The position numbers and the translations under genes are program-made. Positions 8,616 through 17,596 of a DNA stretch of 64,000 bases are shown here, in pieces. The stretch's first letter is position 1. Each line of letters starts with the position of its first letter. The stretch is from contig JAEZXR010000121.1 of the NCBI GenBank assembly GCA_023419605.1, positions 186,001 through 250,000 on the forward strand, in the 5' to 3' direction. The notes under the pieces were generated by a model, which did no database searches, had not been told where the DNA came from, and saw nothing but the letters and a program-made list of their open reading frames with translations. This DNA comes from Bacillota bacterium. GTDB taxonomy: Bacteria; Bacillota; Clostridia; Acetivibrionales; JAEZXR01.

Positions 8616-9794
8616 TCAATCCTGTTCAAACCCAAAATCCTGTTCCAAAGCCGTTTTGTTGAACAACTGCCTTACGGGCCTTGTGCCTGCTGCTTCATGA
8701 ATCAGCTTTGTATACCGGTCATAGCCTTTATAGAAAGCCGCAGCTTTCTCATTTAGGTTTTTCGTACTATTATAGTTCAGGCTTCTTTGCAAGTATTCAG
8801 CGCAATAGCCGCAGTCGTCGCAGGTATCTTTACAGAACCCCGGCTGTTTGATAAAACTATCAAGGTAGCCTTCCAGCTTTTTGTTGTCTACGTAGGGCTG
8901 AAATGAATTATAGGGCGCAAAAATGGTTATCAGCTCAAACAGATTCCCATCAAAGTCTCCTTTCATATAATGTTCAAGGGTTTTGACTATATCTCCTTGC
9001 AACACATTTTGGCGGCCCTGTATTTTGAAGTGCCTTATACCTGCACTGTAATAATGCTTCAAGTCCTCCGGCCTGATCCAGTTCAGCCGGATAAAGCTTC
9101 TTACATCACTCGCCTTCTGCATGGCACACCGGTTGAAATAGTAATCCTTTACCTCTTGTGCCGTGCCGTTCTGCGATGTACAGTGGGCATCATGATTATA
9201 GTGAAACATTTTATACGCACAGTTTTTATAACATACATTGTTCACTATGATTTCCATCCCATCACCGAATACCTGATAAATCCCTCGAATCTTTTCAAAT
9301 TCCCTTGTGATATCCGGATCCAGTACAACTCTTTCTACACCAAGCTTTTTATAGAAGGCGGCCTTTCCAGCAGATGTTATTTCACAAATTGCTGAAGCTT
9401 TTATCTTGAAATTTCCGCCTGATGCCTGAGCAAGCTCCATTAGAGAAGGGGATGTAAGCGTAAGGTTTTCCACACCGATATCGTTGAGCTTTCTCAGAAA
9501 GCTCGTGATTTCCCGTATTCCCCGCTCACTGAATTCATAGTTTCCAAAACATGCGGGATTCAGTGTATAATTAAAGCCAACACCCCGGCTTTTCGAATAG
9601 GCAATATACCTTTCCAGTTCCGTCAGGCTGATTTCAGGCAATACTTCCGTAACTCTCCCTGAACTTACTATATTTCCTGAGGTAATTTGTCCATAGGTCT
9701 CATTTACAGTAGAGTATTCATATTTATTGTTTAATTCCTCAAATCTATCAATAGTATGTGTTTTAAAATCTGAGGGCACACTAAAATATTTCAT
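8616..9794 (-). CDS. U32-family iron-sulphur protein (possible oxygen-independent hydroxylase), copy 1
   Basis: 392 residues with the U32 barrel layout. Candidate cluster ligands are Cys188 and Cys192 (NVCYKNC), Cys223 (NRCAMQK) and a C-terminal group Cys321, Cys325, Cys328 and Cys331. The signature IRPEDLKHYYSAGIRHFKIQGR is at 240-261. The first 14 bases overlap the end of the condensation-domain gene, with GAGGTAGA as ribosome binding site. U32 proteins UbiU and UbiV act as a heteromeric pair, so two adjacent paralogues here may also work together. In an anaerobe they would supply a hydroxylation that oxygenases cannot. The substrate is unknown, and a peptidase role is not excluded. Confidence 0.75.
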   Translation of the reverse strand: MKYFSVPSDFKTHTIDRFEELNNKYEYSTVNETYGQITSGNIVSSGRVTEVLPEISLTELERYIAYSKSRGVGFNYTLNPACFGNYEFSERGIREITSFLRKLNDIGVENLTLTSPSLMELAQASGGNFKIKASAICEITSAGKAAFYKKLGVERVVLDPDITREFEKIRGIYQVFGDGMEIIVNNVCYKNCAYKMFHYNHDAHCTSQNGTAQEVKDYYFNRCAMQKASDVRSFIRLNWIRPEDLKHYYSAGIRHFKIQGRQNVLQGDIVKTLEHYMKGDFDGNLFELITIFAPYNSFQPYVDNKKLEGYLDSFIKQPGFCKDTCDDCGYCAEYLQRSLNYNSTKNLNEKAAAFYKGYDRYTKLIHEAAGTRPVRQLFNKTALEQDFGFEQD

Positions 9795-11226
9795 TGAAAT
9801 CTACCTCGTTCATCTGCATTAATCCATCTACATCCTGCCGGATTTTATCCAGTACACCTTGCTTTTCAGCGATATCCATGATCTCTATCTCTTTGATCCG
9901 CAAGCTGGACATGCTTTTTATACCACCGGGTCCTGCATCTGTTATCTGATTGATAATTCGTTTATAGCGCTCCACCATTTTCTTTATATTGCTTTCATCA
10001 TAGAGTCCCGCATTATAAGTTACGTCCAGCAGGACTCCGTCAAAGGCTCTTACTCCCAGTGTCATAGGAATTCCAGTCTTATATGATCTTGAGTGAAGTT
10101 TTATGTCGAATATTCCATTTCCAGTTATGAGTTCCCCATCCATAGGGTAATTTTGCAGTACTACTACCACATCAAAAAGGGAATCTCTATGATCCGGCGC
10201 ACTCCAGGTTCGCACTTCTACCAACAGGGACGCTTCGTATTCTTCTATTCTTCCAAGAGTCCTGCTGACTTTTTCCATAAAGCTGTTTATTTCTTCCTCC
10301 GGTGACACTTCAATCCTTAAGGGCAGAGTATTTATAAATAACCCTACCATACTTTCAATTCCCTTTATTTCCGCAGTTCTGCCGGAAAGCGTCACTCCGA
10401 AGACAATATCCCTGTTTCCTGTATATTTGTGCAGCAACATTCCCCAAGTGCCATATATAAAAGTAGCCAGGGTAACATTATGATCTTTGCAATACTGCTT
10501 TATAAGTTTTACAGTTTCTTCACCCAGTGCCTGCTCGTAATACCTTTCTTCCGTGCTTTCTTCAGGCTTGTTGGCTTTGTATGGTATGACTGTTTTATGT
10601 CCAAAGCCTTCAAGATATGCTTTCCAGAACTCCCTTTGGCTGTCCTTGTCCTGCCTGCCCAGCCATTTAACAAACTCTTTATATCTGTTTTTTATAGGCC
10701 TTTGCATTTCTCTGCCTAAATAAAAGCTTATATAAGCATCCTTTAGCTCCTTTAAAAAGACAGCATGGCTCCAACCGTCGTAAATTATATGATGATTGGT
10801 TATTATTATGTCATATCTCTTATGGTCAATCCTGCACAAAATAATCCTAAAAGGATGGACAGCGATATCCAGCCTATTTTCCCTGTCTTTTTGTTCAATC
10901 CGGTCTGCCAATCTTTCCGCTTCTTCAGGACTTTCCATTGAGAAATCATATTCCATGATTGGAAACATATATTGTTTGAGTATAACCTGCACCGGCTTCC
11001 TAAAGCCCTGCCATCGGTAGACCGTCCTCAGCATTTCGTTGTTATGCGCTACAAAATCAAGAGCCTTTTTCAATAGGACAGGATTGATGTCGCCGGAAAT
11101 TCTGTAGCGTGTCTGCTCATTGTACTGCTTATTCCCTTGACCGTTGAGGTAATTGAAGAGCATTACCTCCTGCATGGGAGTTAAGGATACTATATCTTCA
11201 ATATTTTCCCGGTCTAATTTATTCAT
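9781..11226 (-). CDS. Stand-alone NRPS condensation domain
   Basis: 481 residues spanning one full condensation domain and nothing else. The opening SLTPMQEVMLFNYLNG is at residues 14-29, the catalytic HHIIYDGWS at 145-153 (His146 as base, Asp150 structural) and a VGLFINTLPLRI motif near 310. It should form an amide or ester between carrier-bound partners in trans. The downstream NRPS (4213) starts with only half a condensation domain, so this free domain may supply the missing activity. Its ATG overlaps the TGA of the acyltransferase gene (ATGA). Donor and acceptor are not predictable from sequence alone. Confidence 0.92.
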   Translation of the reverse strand: MNKLDRENIEDIVSLTPMQEVMLFNYLNGQGNKQYNEQTRYRISGDINPVLLKKALDFVAHNNEMLRTVYRWQGFRKPVQVILKQYMFPIMEYDFSMESPEEAERLADRIEQKDRENRLDIAVHPFRIILCRIDHKRYDIIITNHHIIYDGWSHAVFLKELKDAYISFYLGREMQRPIKNRYKEFVKWLGRQDKDSQREFWKAYLEGFGHKTVIPYKANKPEESTEERYYEQALGEETVKLIKQYCKDHNVTLATFIYGTWGMLLHKYTGNRDIVFGVTLSGRTAEIKGIESMVGLFINTLPLRIEVSPEEEINSFMEKVSRTLGRIEEYEASLLVEVRTWSAPDHRDSLFDVVVVLQNYPMDGELITGNGIFDIKLHSRSYKTGIPMTLGVRAFDGVLLDVTYNAGLYDESNIKKMVERYKRIINQITDAGPGGIKSMSSLRIKEIEIMDIAEKQGVLDKIRQDVDGLMQMNEVDFNEIF

Positions 11227-12500
11227 GAATATTCCCTCTTCTCAAAAGACTGCAAAAACTCCTGGAATATATCCCGCGTTCCTGTTTCATTTATTATTTT
11301 TTCATACCATTTACGCTGCTCGTTTTCGGGAACCTTTTTTGTGGCGAAAATACCGCGCAGCAGGACAAGTGCCTCCCTCATTTGCCGCTCTGTAGGTAAA
11401 TCTCCCTTGATGTCAAGTTCATCCTGCATCCTTTCTATTTTCTCATAAGGCAGTTCCACTCCTAGCCTGTATTTCTCGTTATCCCAATTACGGTTACGGG
11501 TTGCAGATGCTGCTGCCAGACATTTGGTCAATACTGTAGCCGCAGGCTTACTTGCCCTTGAACCATTTATATCCAATTTCAGCTGCTGCCTGTCCCTGCC
11601 CTGTCCATAAGAAATTACCTTGCAGTTTTTTATGTCCGTTTTTACAAGATTGGCTAATATCGCCTGGGTACCCATTTCAATGGCAGTTGTAATCACGTGG
11701 CTTTTGAGGTACTCCATGATCGACTGCCATTGTACCGGTCTCATCATTTGCTTTACAAGGCATTCTATAATACGCTCCGGTTCAGGTTCATAGGGCAGCC
11801 CGGAAAAGTTTGATAATACAGGCCACTTGCATTTATTATAATGGCAAGCGCTTAGTCGTTCCCGGAGAGCACGCGCAGCCTTTTCCATGAGTGGACTGTG
11901 GAAGGGTGGGCTCATGAGCATGGGCGTTATCTGCGCTCCTTTTTCAATTACCCTGTCTTCCAGCTTCATTACAGCACTGTGATGACCCGCTACAACAGTT
12001 TGATCCGGTGAATTATAGCAGGCTGGCACCACAATGCAGCCCGGCACTGAGATCCTTTTGCATTCTTCCTCCACTGCAAAGCTACTTAGCTGATTGATTA
12101 CCGTCATGGTTCCACTTTCCGTATAGTCGTTGTTCAGTGCCAGCGCTGCCCTCTCAGATGCCAGCTTTAAGGCATCGGAAAAGCTTATGACACCGCTGCA
12201 TGTCAATGCAGTATACTCACCCAGACTGTGCCCTGCTGCAAACTCGGGCTGTATGCCGACTTCCTCCATGTATGCCCTGAATGCAGCTACTCCGGTAGTT
12301 ACTATTGCCGGAAACATATTCTCTATTTTATTCAGTTCTGTCAGATTTCCCTCAAAGCAAATTTTACACAGGTCCTTTCCCAGTACGTCTCCTGCCTCTT
12401 CATAAACATGTCTTGCTGCTGCAAATTCATTGTACAGCGCCCTACCCATGCCGACGAACTGTGAACCCTGCCCGGGAAATAATAAGGCTACTTTATCCAT
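11223..12500 (-). CDS. Trans-acting malonyl-CoA:ACP acyltransferase
   Basis: About 425 residues. Residues 1-290 are a FabD-type acyltransferase: FPGQGSQ at 8-14, nucleophile Ser92 in GHSLGE, Arg117 (the residue that grips the malonyl carboxylate) and His201 in PPFHSPLM. It should load malonate onto the free ACPs (35933, 50246) and the AT-less megasynthase at 44253. The C-terminal 110 residues are an extra helical region of unknown role. The start is ATG 12500, directly after GGGGAGGGGAAGA; an in-frame ATG at 12518 lies inside this ribosome site and is rejected. The ATGA overlap with the condensation-domain gene suggests coupling. Confidence 0.92.
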   Translation of the reverse strand: MDKVALLFPGQGSQFVGMGRALYNEFAAARHVYEEAGDVLGKDLCKICFEGNLTELNKIENMFPAIVTTGVAAFRAYMEEVGIQPEFAAGHSLGEYTALTCSGVISFSDALKLASERAALALNNDYTESGTMTVINQLSSFAVEEECKRISVPGCIVVPACYNSPDQTVVAGHHSAVMKLEDRVIEKGAQITPMLMSPPFHSPLMEKAARALRERLSACHYNKCKWPVLSNFSGLPYEPEPERIIECLVKQMMRPVQWQSIMEYLKSHVITTAIEMGTQAILANLVKTDIKNCKVISYGQGRDRQQLKLDINGSRASKPAATVLTKCLAAASATRNRNWDNEKYRLGVELPYEKIERMQDELDIKGDLPTERQMREALVLLRGIFATKKVPENEQRKWYEKIINETGTRDIFQEFLQSFEKREYS

Positions 12501-12637
12501 TCTTCCCCTCCCCTGCATCGGCCTCTACTCTTATGCAACCAGGATAAAGCCGTATCCTAGAGTTATAGCACTTTCAACAATACCATACTCCCCTTTGCCG
12601 GATCTTTGCAGATGCCTCAAAGATAAAGGTATATATG

Positions 12638-14263
12638 TCAGCTAATATCTATAAAAAACTTTTGATATTCAGGGTTTTTTCGCAGCAAGCTTATAAAAAA
12701 CCTGCGCCTTTTGCTGTCAAACCTCACTGCCGCATCCATAAGGTAGTCATTACTCAGCATTTGCGCTGAAATATTTTCAGCACATTCTACATCCCAGCCC
12801 GTTTCTGCAAGCTCCAGCAAAGCTCTAAACCATCTTGCAATATTTACATTCAATTCATCGCGAATATCTCTGTTTTCCTGCTCATGGACTTCAAGCACTC
12901 TCATGGCATCTTCCATGGTAAACTTTTCAAATTGCCCTCTATAGTAAGTCAGAAGCGTCAAGTGCTTTGTAGTGTAATATATGATTGCAGAACAGGCCTT
13001 TATGGTGTTCTCATCCCTCTTCATTACATAGTCGTACAGATAGCTGTGAAGCTGTCTCAGCCGATTGTCCATAAATTCATACCCGAATTCATTGAATTTT
13101 CCATCGCACAGCAGCTTGTCCTCTTTCACCCTGTTATACAGCCTTGTGCCCTTATACATTTTATATATAGTGACAACATGCTCGATATTAGATGCAAATC
13201 CATGCCTTTCCAGAAAGTTAATATTCAAGCGAAGTCCTTCAAAGGTTGAATACGGATTGAAATTTATAAAGCCAGGTTCTATGTTGATCTGATATTTTCT
13301 GAAAAGCTCAATGACTTTATCCATATCTTCCTGTGTTGCCAGTTTGCCGTACAAATCCAAGTCAAAGCGGTTGCCTGATTCAAGCCCTATGCAAACCCCA
13401 CATAGCCCCGATTGCTTGAGAATTTGCATTATTTCATGATTTGCTTTTCTCTGGAATTCTGCACGAATATGGGCGAAATAGTGAATATTCAAATTCCGCT
13501 TTATTATTTCCTCCGCAATTCCCAGTACCCTTTCACAGTCTCCCCCCGGGTCTTCGAAACTTCCATCTACAAAATTAAACATTTTTATATTATAGGCTGC
13601 AGCGACTTGCTCAATTTCATCCACTACATGCTTGGCACATCTTCCCCTCCATTTTTTCCAGAAAAGTTGAGAAGCACAAAAACTACATTTTGCCATACAG
13701 CCTCTGGATGTGGTTATCTGGGCTACTCCATAGGAATTCTGCGCCAATATGTCTCTGGCAGGGAAAGGAAGAAGGTCCATGTCTTCCAAAAGCGGTTGGT
13801 CCGCATTGACAACGATGGCGTTACCATCACGGAATGTCACTCCTTTGACATTTTTCAGTCCCTCACCGCTCTCCAGCTTTTTTACAATTTCCAGCATAAC
13901 TTGCTCGCCTTCACCCCGGATTGCACAGGCAATGGAACTGCATTCCTCCAATATTTCCTCTCCATAATAGGTCGGAAGGTTTCCACCTACGCATATAACA
14001 GCATTGGGCAGCATCTCCTTTAAATTCCTGCTTGTATTGTAGATGGTATTTTTGTTTATGTCATATACAGGCATTCCTACAATATCCGGTGAAAATGCTT
14101 CTATCGCTTTATAGTCCACTTCCTCTTCCTTTACTCCCAAAAGCATGACTTCATAGCCAAAGCTTCGCAGGTATGCTGTTATACAACTTATTCCTACCTC
14201 TTCAAACCTTATTTGCATTCCCTTGCAATAAACTGACATAAGCAGTGTTTTTATTTTTTTCAT
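12638..14263 (-). CDS. Cobalamin-binding-type radical SAM protein (long subgroup, copy 4)
   Basis: 541 residues. An N-terminal Rossmann-like B12-binding region covers about 1-140 (VGMPVYDIN, then AVICVGGNLPTYYGEE). The radical SAM core has Cys189, Cys193 and Cys196 in TSRGCMAKCSFC, followed by a long helical C-terminus. It shares the signatures FWKKWRGR and FNPYSTFEGLR with the three genes at 53257-58181 but stands 39 kb away from them. Proteins of this architecture (BchE-like class) often methylate unactivated carbon or phosphorus, and some catalyse cyclisation. The start is ATG 14263 behind TTGGAGGATC. A 6-bp hairpin lies just upstream. Specific reaction unknown. Confidence 0.88.
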   Translation of the reverse strand: MKKIKTLLMSVYCKGMQIRFEEVGISCITAYLRSFGYEVMLLGVKEEEVDYKAIEAFSPDIVGMPVYDINKNTIYNTSRNLKEMLPNAVICVGGNLPTYYGEEILEECSSIACAIRGEGEQVMLEIVKKLESGEGLKNVKGVTFRDGNAIVVNADQPLLEDMDLLPFPARDILAQNSYGVAQITTSRGCMAKCSFCASQLFWKKWRGRCAKHVVDEIEQVAAAYNIKMFNFVDGSFEDPGGDCERVLGIAEEIIKRNLNIHYFAHIRAEFQRKANHEIMQILKQSGLCGVCIGLESGNRFDLDLYGKLATQEDMDKVIELFRKYQINIEPGFINFNPYSTFEGLRLNINFLERHGFASNIEHVVTIYKMYKGTRLYNRVKEDKLLCDGKFNEFGYEFMDNRLRQLHSYLYDYVMKRDENTIKACSAIIYYTTKHLTLLTYYRGQFEKFTMEDAMRVLEVHEQENRDIRDELNVNIARWFRALLELAETGWDVECAENISAQMLSNDYLMDAAVRFDSKRRRFFISLLRKNPEYQKFFIDIS

Positions 14264-14277
14264 ATGATCCTCCAAGT

Positions 14278-14303
14278 CTGCCGGTAAGCATAATTATCGG
14301 CAG
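14278..14303 (-). promoter_or_regulatory. Small hairpin just upstream of the radical SAM gene start
   Basis: A perfect 6-bp inverted repeat (CTGCCG...CGGCAG, 14 bases apart) sits in the 78-base gap before the ATG at 14263. It ends close to the ribosome binding site. It is not followed by a T-run, so it is not an intrinsic terminator. It could mark a processing site or tune translation; function unproven. Confidence 0.3.
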
Positions 14304-14341
14304 TGGCACTGTAATATATGGAAATTCAAAGCGTCTCCTCT

Positions 14342-17300
14342 TTAGGATACGATCTTACCCATATCAAGCTTTATAAGCTTGTCTGCCATGTTGAAATATC
14401 TATCATCGTGGGTTATTACTATAACACACTTGCCTCTGGCCTTCAGTTCAGGCAGCAGTGTATCATAAAAGAATCTTCTGAATTCCGGATCCTGGTCTGC
14501 AGCCCACTCATCGAAAAGGTATAAAGGTTTATCCTCCAGATAACTGACGAGCAGTGCAATTCTTTTTCTCTGCCCTGTCGAAAGCTTTAGCGTGCTGAAC
14601 TTGCCATCCTGTACCTGCAACTTGTCATCGATCTGTAGTTTTCTCAGATAACTTTCTATCTCATTCTGCTTCTTGTCATGCTCTATGCCATACAATTTGG
14701 TAAACAGGTGGAAATCGTTAAATACGGCAGAATATTCTTGCCCCAGCTCTTCAGGACTAACCTGCCTGCCATTTATAAGTATTTGCCCTTTATCCGGTGC
14801 ATATAATCCAGTAATGATTTTAGCCAGAGTAGATTTTCCGCTTCCGTTTCCTCCCGTTATAAACACAATTTCACCGGACTTAAATCCGTAATCTATGGGT
14901 CCGATGGAAAACGCTTCATCGTTTGTACCTTTATACCGGAATTCCATATCTTTTATATTAACTTTAATCTCTTCTTTTGTTATTGCCTTTTCTTCCGGAC
15001 AAAGCTCCTTACATTTTAATTCCTGGTCCAATTCCTTCATCTTGTTCCAGCTTATCCTGACCTGGATAATGTTAGGTATGGTATTCAATATACCATGTAC
15101 AGGACCGGTAATATACAGGAAAACAAACACATAGTTTCTCAAAAGGCTATTTTGCAGGTCTTTGAATATATGCGGAAATACAAAGGCTACAACCCCTACT
15201 ACAAAAGTAAAAAGCACCTCGCCAAAAACAAAAACCTCCGCCATCTTCATTTCTCCCTGTATATTCTTCTGTCTGTAGTTGTCACAGCTTTCCTGCATGT
15301 CCTGTTTGAATTCCTCACGCCTTTTTCTGTGGATACTGAGCTCCTTGAAGCCATATAGCAAATCATGAATAAAGCTGAAGAAAATATTCTGAATTTCTCT
15401 CGTCTGCTCCCACATTTTGTTAGCGTATACACCGCCTGCAATATACAGTCCTACCGCTATCAGTATGACGACGATGGAAATCAGCAGTCCTGCGAAGTTG
15501 ATCATGCCCAGGTATATAAAGCAGCAAACAAGTGTTATGAGGCTTGTTACTCCGGTAATTATAGCGTTGGCAAAGCGACTTATTACTACGGTGTCATTAT
15601 TCAAAACGGCATGTATTTTTCCGTTTTCTAGTTGCTCTAAATCCTGGTAGGAAGATTCAAGAATTTTATTTATCAGTTTAATTCTCTTTGTATAAACCAG
15701 ATTGTTTGTAATCGTTATAAGCTTTGTTCTGACCAGTTTCTGTCCATATATATAGATAACAAGGCCCAGGAAGAAATAAATCAGCAGGCCGCCTTGAAAT
15801 TCATGTGTCCTGTTCAGTGCTTCATTTATGATAAATATGATCAAGGCATTTCCAAAACCACTGAAAATACTTATAATTACAATTAAAAACCATGGCTTTT
15901 CATCCGTTTTTACAAACATGTTTGTAGAGTAATAATATAATCCGAAGAGCATAACTCCGGAGAAAAGCATAACGAGCGACGCCGTAAAGCTGAAAGGCGC
16001 CCATACTCCTACAAATTCCCACGGCAAGCCGTCAAACAATATGTCGGGTATTTTATATAGGCAATATCCAAAGCCCGCTGCGGATAATAAAAGTTTTAGA
16101 AAACCAGTGAGATTTTTTGTTATATTCCTTGAAAACTTCCTCTCCTTTTTATATAGCTCTATAGCCATGAATAGAAAAAGACCAAGGATCACTAGTAGTA
16201 TAGGAATAATTACGCATAAAACGGTCAATGAAAAATTATCCACGCTAATCAGCATATCATTGACTGATGTAGCGGGGCTTTTATACTTCATCATCTCCAT
16301 AATACCCTGGCCTATGTTCTGCGTATAGGAGGAGTTTATATTGGCAAGCACAGCTACGCCCACTTTTTCTTCAGGCCTGAATACTACATAAGAGGAAAAG
16401 TTCGGATTGCTGCCTCCATGCGAAAGCTCCCCACCTCCGCTCTGGTATACCGCCCAGCCCCCGGCATAGGAAGATCCATCGGGTCCTGGTTGTACTGAAC
16501 GGTCCGGCACCTGCGATTTTTCAATAAGTACCGGGTCAAATTCATCCGGCTTCTCCGTATTTAGCTGTATTTTCAGCCAACGGGCCATGTCCTCCACATT
16601 CGTTATGTAATAACCTGCCGGTGTATTTCCCCTAAAGACGGGTGCATCATAGGGAAGTGCCCTAAGGAAACCGATTTTATATCCGATCGCCATATTGTGG
16701 ATCGCGGCCTCACCCCTGGATAGATAGGTATTTTTCAAACCCAGCCTATCCAGTACTTTTTGCTTCATATACTGTTCAAAGGATTGTCCTGAAACTTTTT
16801 GTATCACCAGTCCCAATATGTCATAATTTATGGTTGCATATAGATGGCTCTCTCCGGGGTAGAACTTCAATTTTGTTCCTACCAGAGACCTTACGGTTTT
16901 TTCCAATGCATCCTCTCCATCGTAGGCAGGTATATGACTTATGGTTTCTGCCGGAATACCGCTTGTGTGGTATAAAAGTTGCTTCAGGCTGATCTCTACA
17001 TTTCCATCTATTTTTTCATCCCTGTATTCACCTTTATAGCTTACAGTAAGCCAGGGCAAATATTTGTGAACTGAATCCTCCAATTTAATCAAGCCTTCTT
17101 TTTCAAGCTGCAATATCCCCAATGCGGTAAAGGCTTTACTGGTGGATCCCAACTCGAACAAAGTATCGGAGCCGACTTTTTCCCCGGATTTCACATCTGA
17201 ATAACCATGGCCTTTTTGGTAAAGGATTTCATTTCCCTTTACCACTACTACGGCCATCCCGGGTATTTTACCTTCCTTCATCTGCTTTTCTATAAAGCTC

Positions 17301-17440
17301 TCTATTTTTTCCTTCTGGAAATCCACTTCCTTGGCGGAACTGCCATATACCTTAAGGCCACTTCCCATTCCAGGACCAACGCATGTAATTACTACTAAAA
17401 GCAAGAGAGCAAATACCGATGCGGTTACTCTTTTATTCAT
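14342..17440 (-). CDS. Serine hydrolase (S12) fused to a peptide-type ABC exporter
   Basis: About 1032 residues. An N-terminal hydrophobic signal (1-30) is followed by a beta-lactamase/S12 domain: Ser99 and Lys102 in STSK, Tyr201 in YATINY (the usual YxN is YAT), and an HGG motif near 360. Several membrane segments follow, then a cyclic-peptide-exporter-like ABC region with Walker A GGNGSGKST, signature LSTGQ and Walker B LYLFDEW. Serine peptidases of the ClbP/ZmaM/XcnG type trim acylated prodrug leaders outside the membrane, and some are joined to transporters. Export with outside maturation or self-protection is therefore likely. ATG 17440 is chosen for the signal peptide and GGGGGGAAG site. 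Peptidase substrate unknown. Confidence 0.88.
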   Translation of the reverse strand: MNKRVTASVFALLLLVVITCVGPGMGSGLKVYGSSAKEVDFQKEKIESFIEKQMKEGKIPGMAVVVVKGNEILYQKGHGYSDVKSGEKVGSDTLFELGSTSKAFTALGILQLEKEGLIKLEDSVHKYLPWLTVSYKGEYRDEKIDGNVEISLKQLLYHTSGIPAETISHIPAYDGEDALEKTVRSLVGTKLKFYPGESHLYATINYDILGLVIQKVSGQSFEQYMKQKVLDRLGLKNTYLSRGEAAIHNMAIGYKIGFLRALPYDAPVFRGNTPAGYYITNVEDMARWLKIQLNTEKPDEFDPVLIEKSQVPDRSVQPGPDGSSYAGGWAVYQSGGGELSHGGSNPNFSSYVVFRPEEKVGVAVLANINSSYTQNIGQGIMEMMKYKSPATSVNDMLISVDNFSLTVLCVIIPILLVILGLFLFMAIELYKKERKFSRNITKNLTGFLKLLLSAAGFGYCLYKIPDILFDGLPWEFVGVWAPFSFTASLVMLFSGVMLFGLYYYSTNMFVKTDEKPWFLIVIISIFSGFGNALIIFIINEALNRTHEFQGGLLIYFFLGLVIYIYGQKLVRTKLITITNNLVYTKRIKLINKILESSYQDLEQLENGKIHAVLNNDTVVISRFANAIITGVTSLITLVCCFIYLGMINFAGLLISIVVILIAVGLYIAGGVYANKMWEQTREIQNIFFSFIHDLLYGFKELSIHRKRREEFKQDMQESCDNYRQKNIQGEMKMAEVFVFGEVLFTFVVGVVAFVFPHIFKDLQNSLLRNYVFVFLYITGPVHGILNTIPNIIQVRISWNKMKELDQELKCKELCPEEKAITKEEIKVNIKDMEFRYKGTNDEAFSIGPIDYGFKSGEIVFITGGNGSGKSTLAKIITGLYAPDKGQILINGRQVSPEELGQEYSAVFNDFHLFTKLYGIEHDKKQNEIESYLRKLQIDDKLQVQDGKFSTLKLSTGQRKRIALLVSYLEDKPLYLFDEWAADQDPEFRRFFYDTLLPELKARGKCVIVITHDDRYFNMADKLIKLDMGKIVS

Positions 17441-17535
17441 TCCCTTTCTTCCCCCTATTTTATTTGGCTCGTTTTCTTTTGGAAGTACTAACTTCTTCAG
17501 TGGATACTCCCTGAACGATATCATTCCGTATCATC

Positions 17536-17554
17536 CGGAAAGCGGAACTTTCCG
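17536..17554 (-). promoter_or_regulatory. Intergenic hairpin between the glycosyltransferase and exporter genes
   Basis: A perfect 7-bp stem (CGGAAAG / CTTTCCG) with a 5-base loop lies in the widest gap of the operon (17441-17596). No T-run follows on the minus strand, so a terminator is unlikely. It may be a processing or RNA-stability element that separates expression of the exporter gene from upstream genes. I see no promoter in this gap. Confidence 0.3.
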
Positions 17555-17596
17555 AAAACCGCTAAAGTTCTCAATGCAGAGTAAATTAGAGCAGCT

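Noticed and set aside
14264..14341. GCCACTG, a string found in cobalamin riboswitches, just upstream of a cobalamin-type radical SAM gene.
   Set aside because: The gap is only 78 bases, too short for the full aptamer, and the other conserved elements are absent. Only a small hairpin remains.
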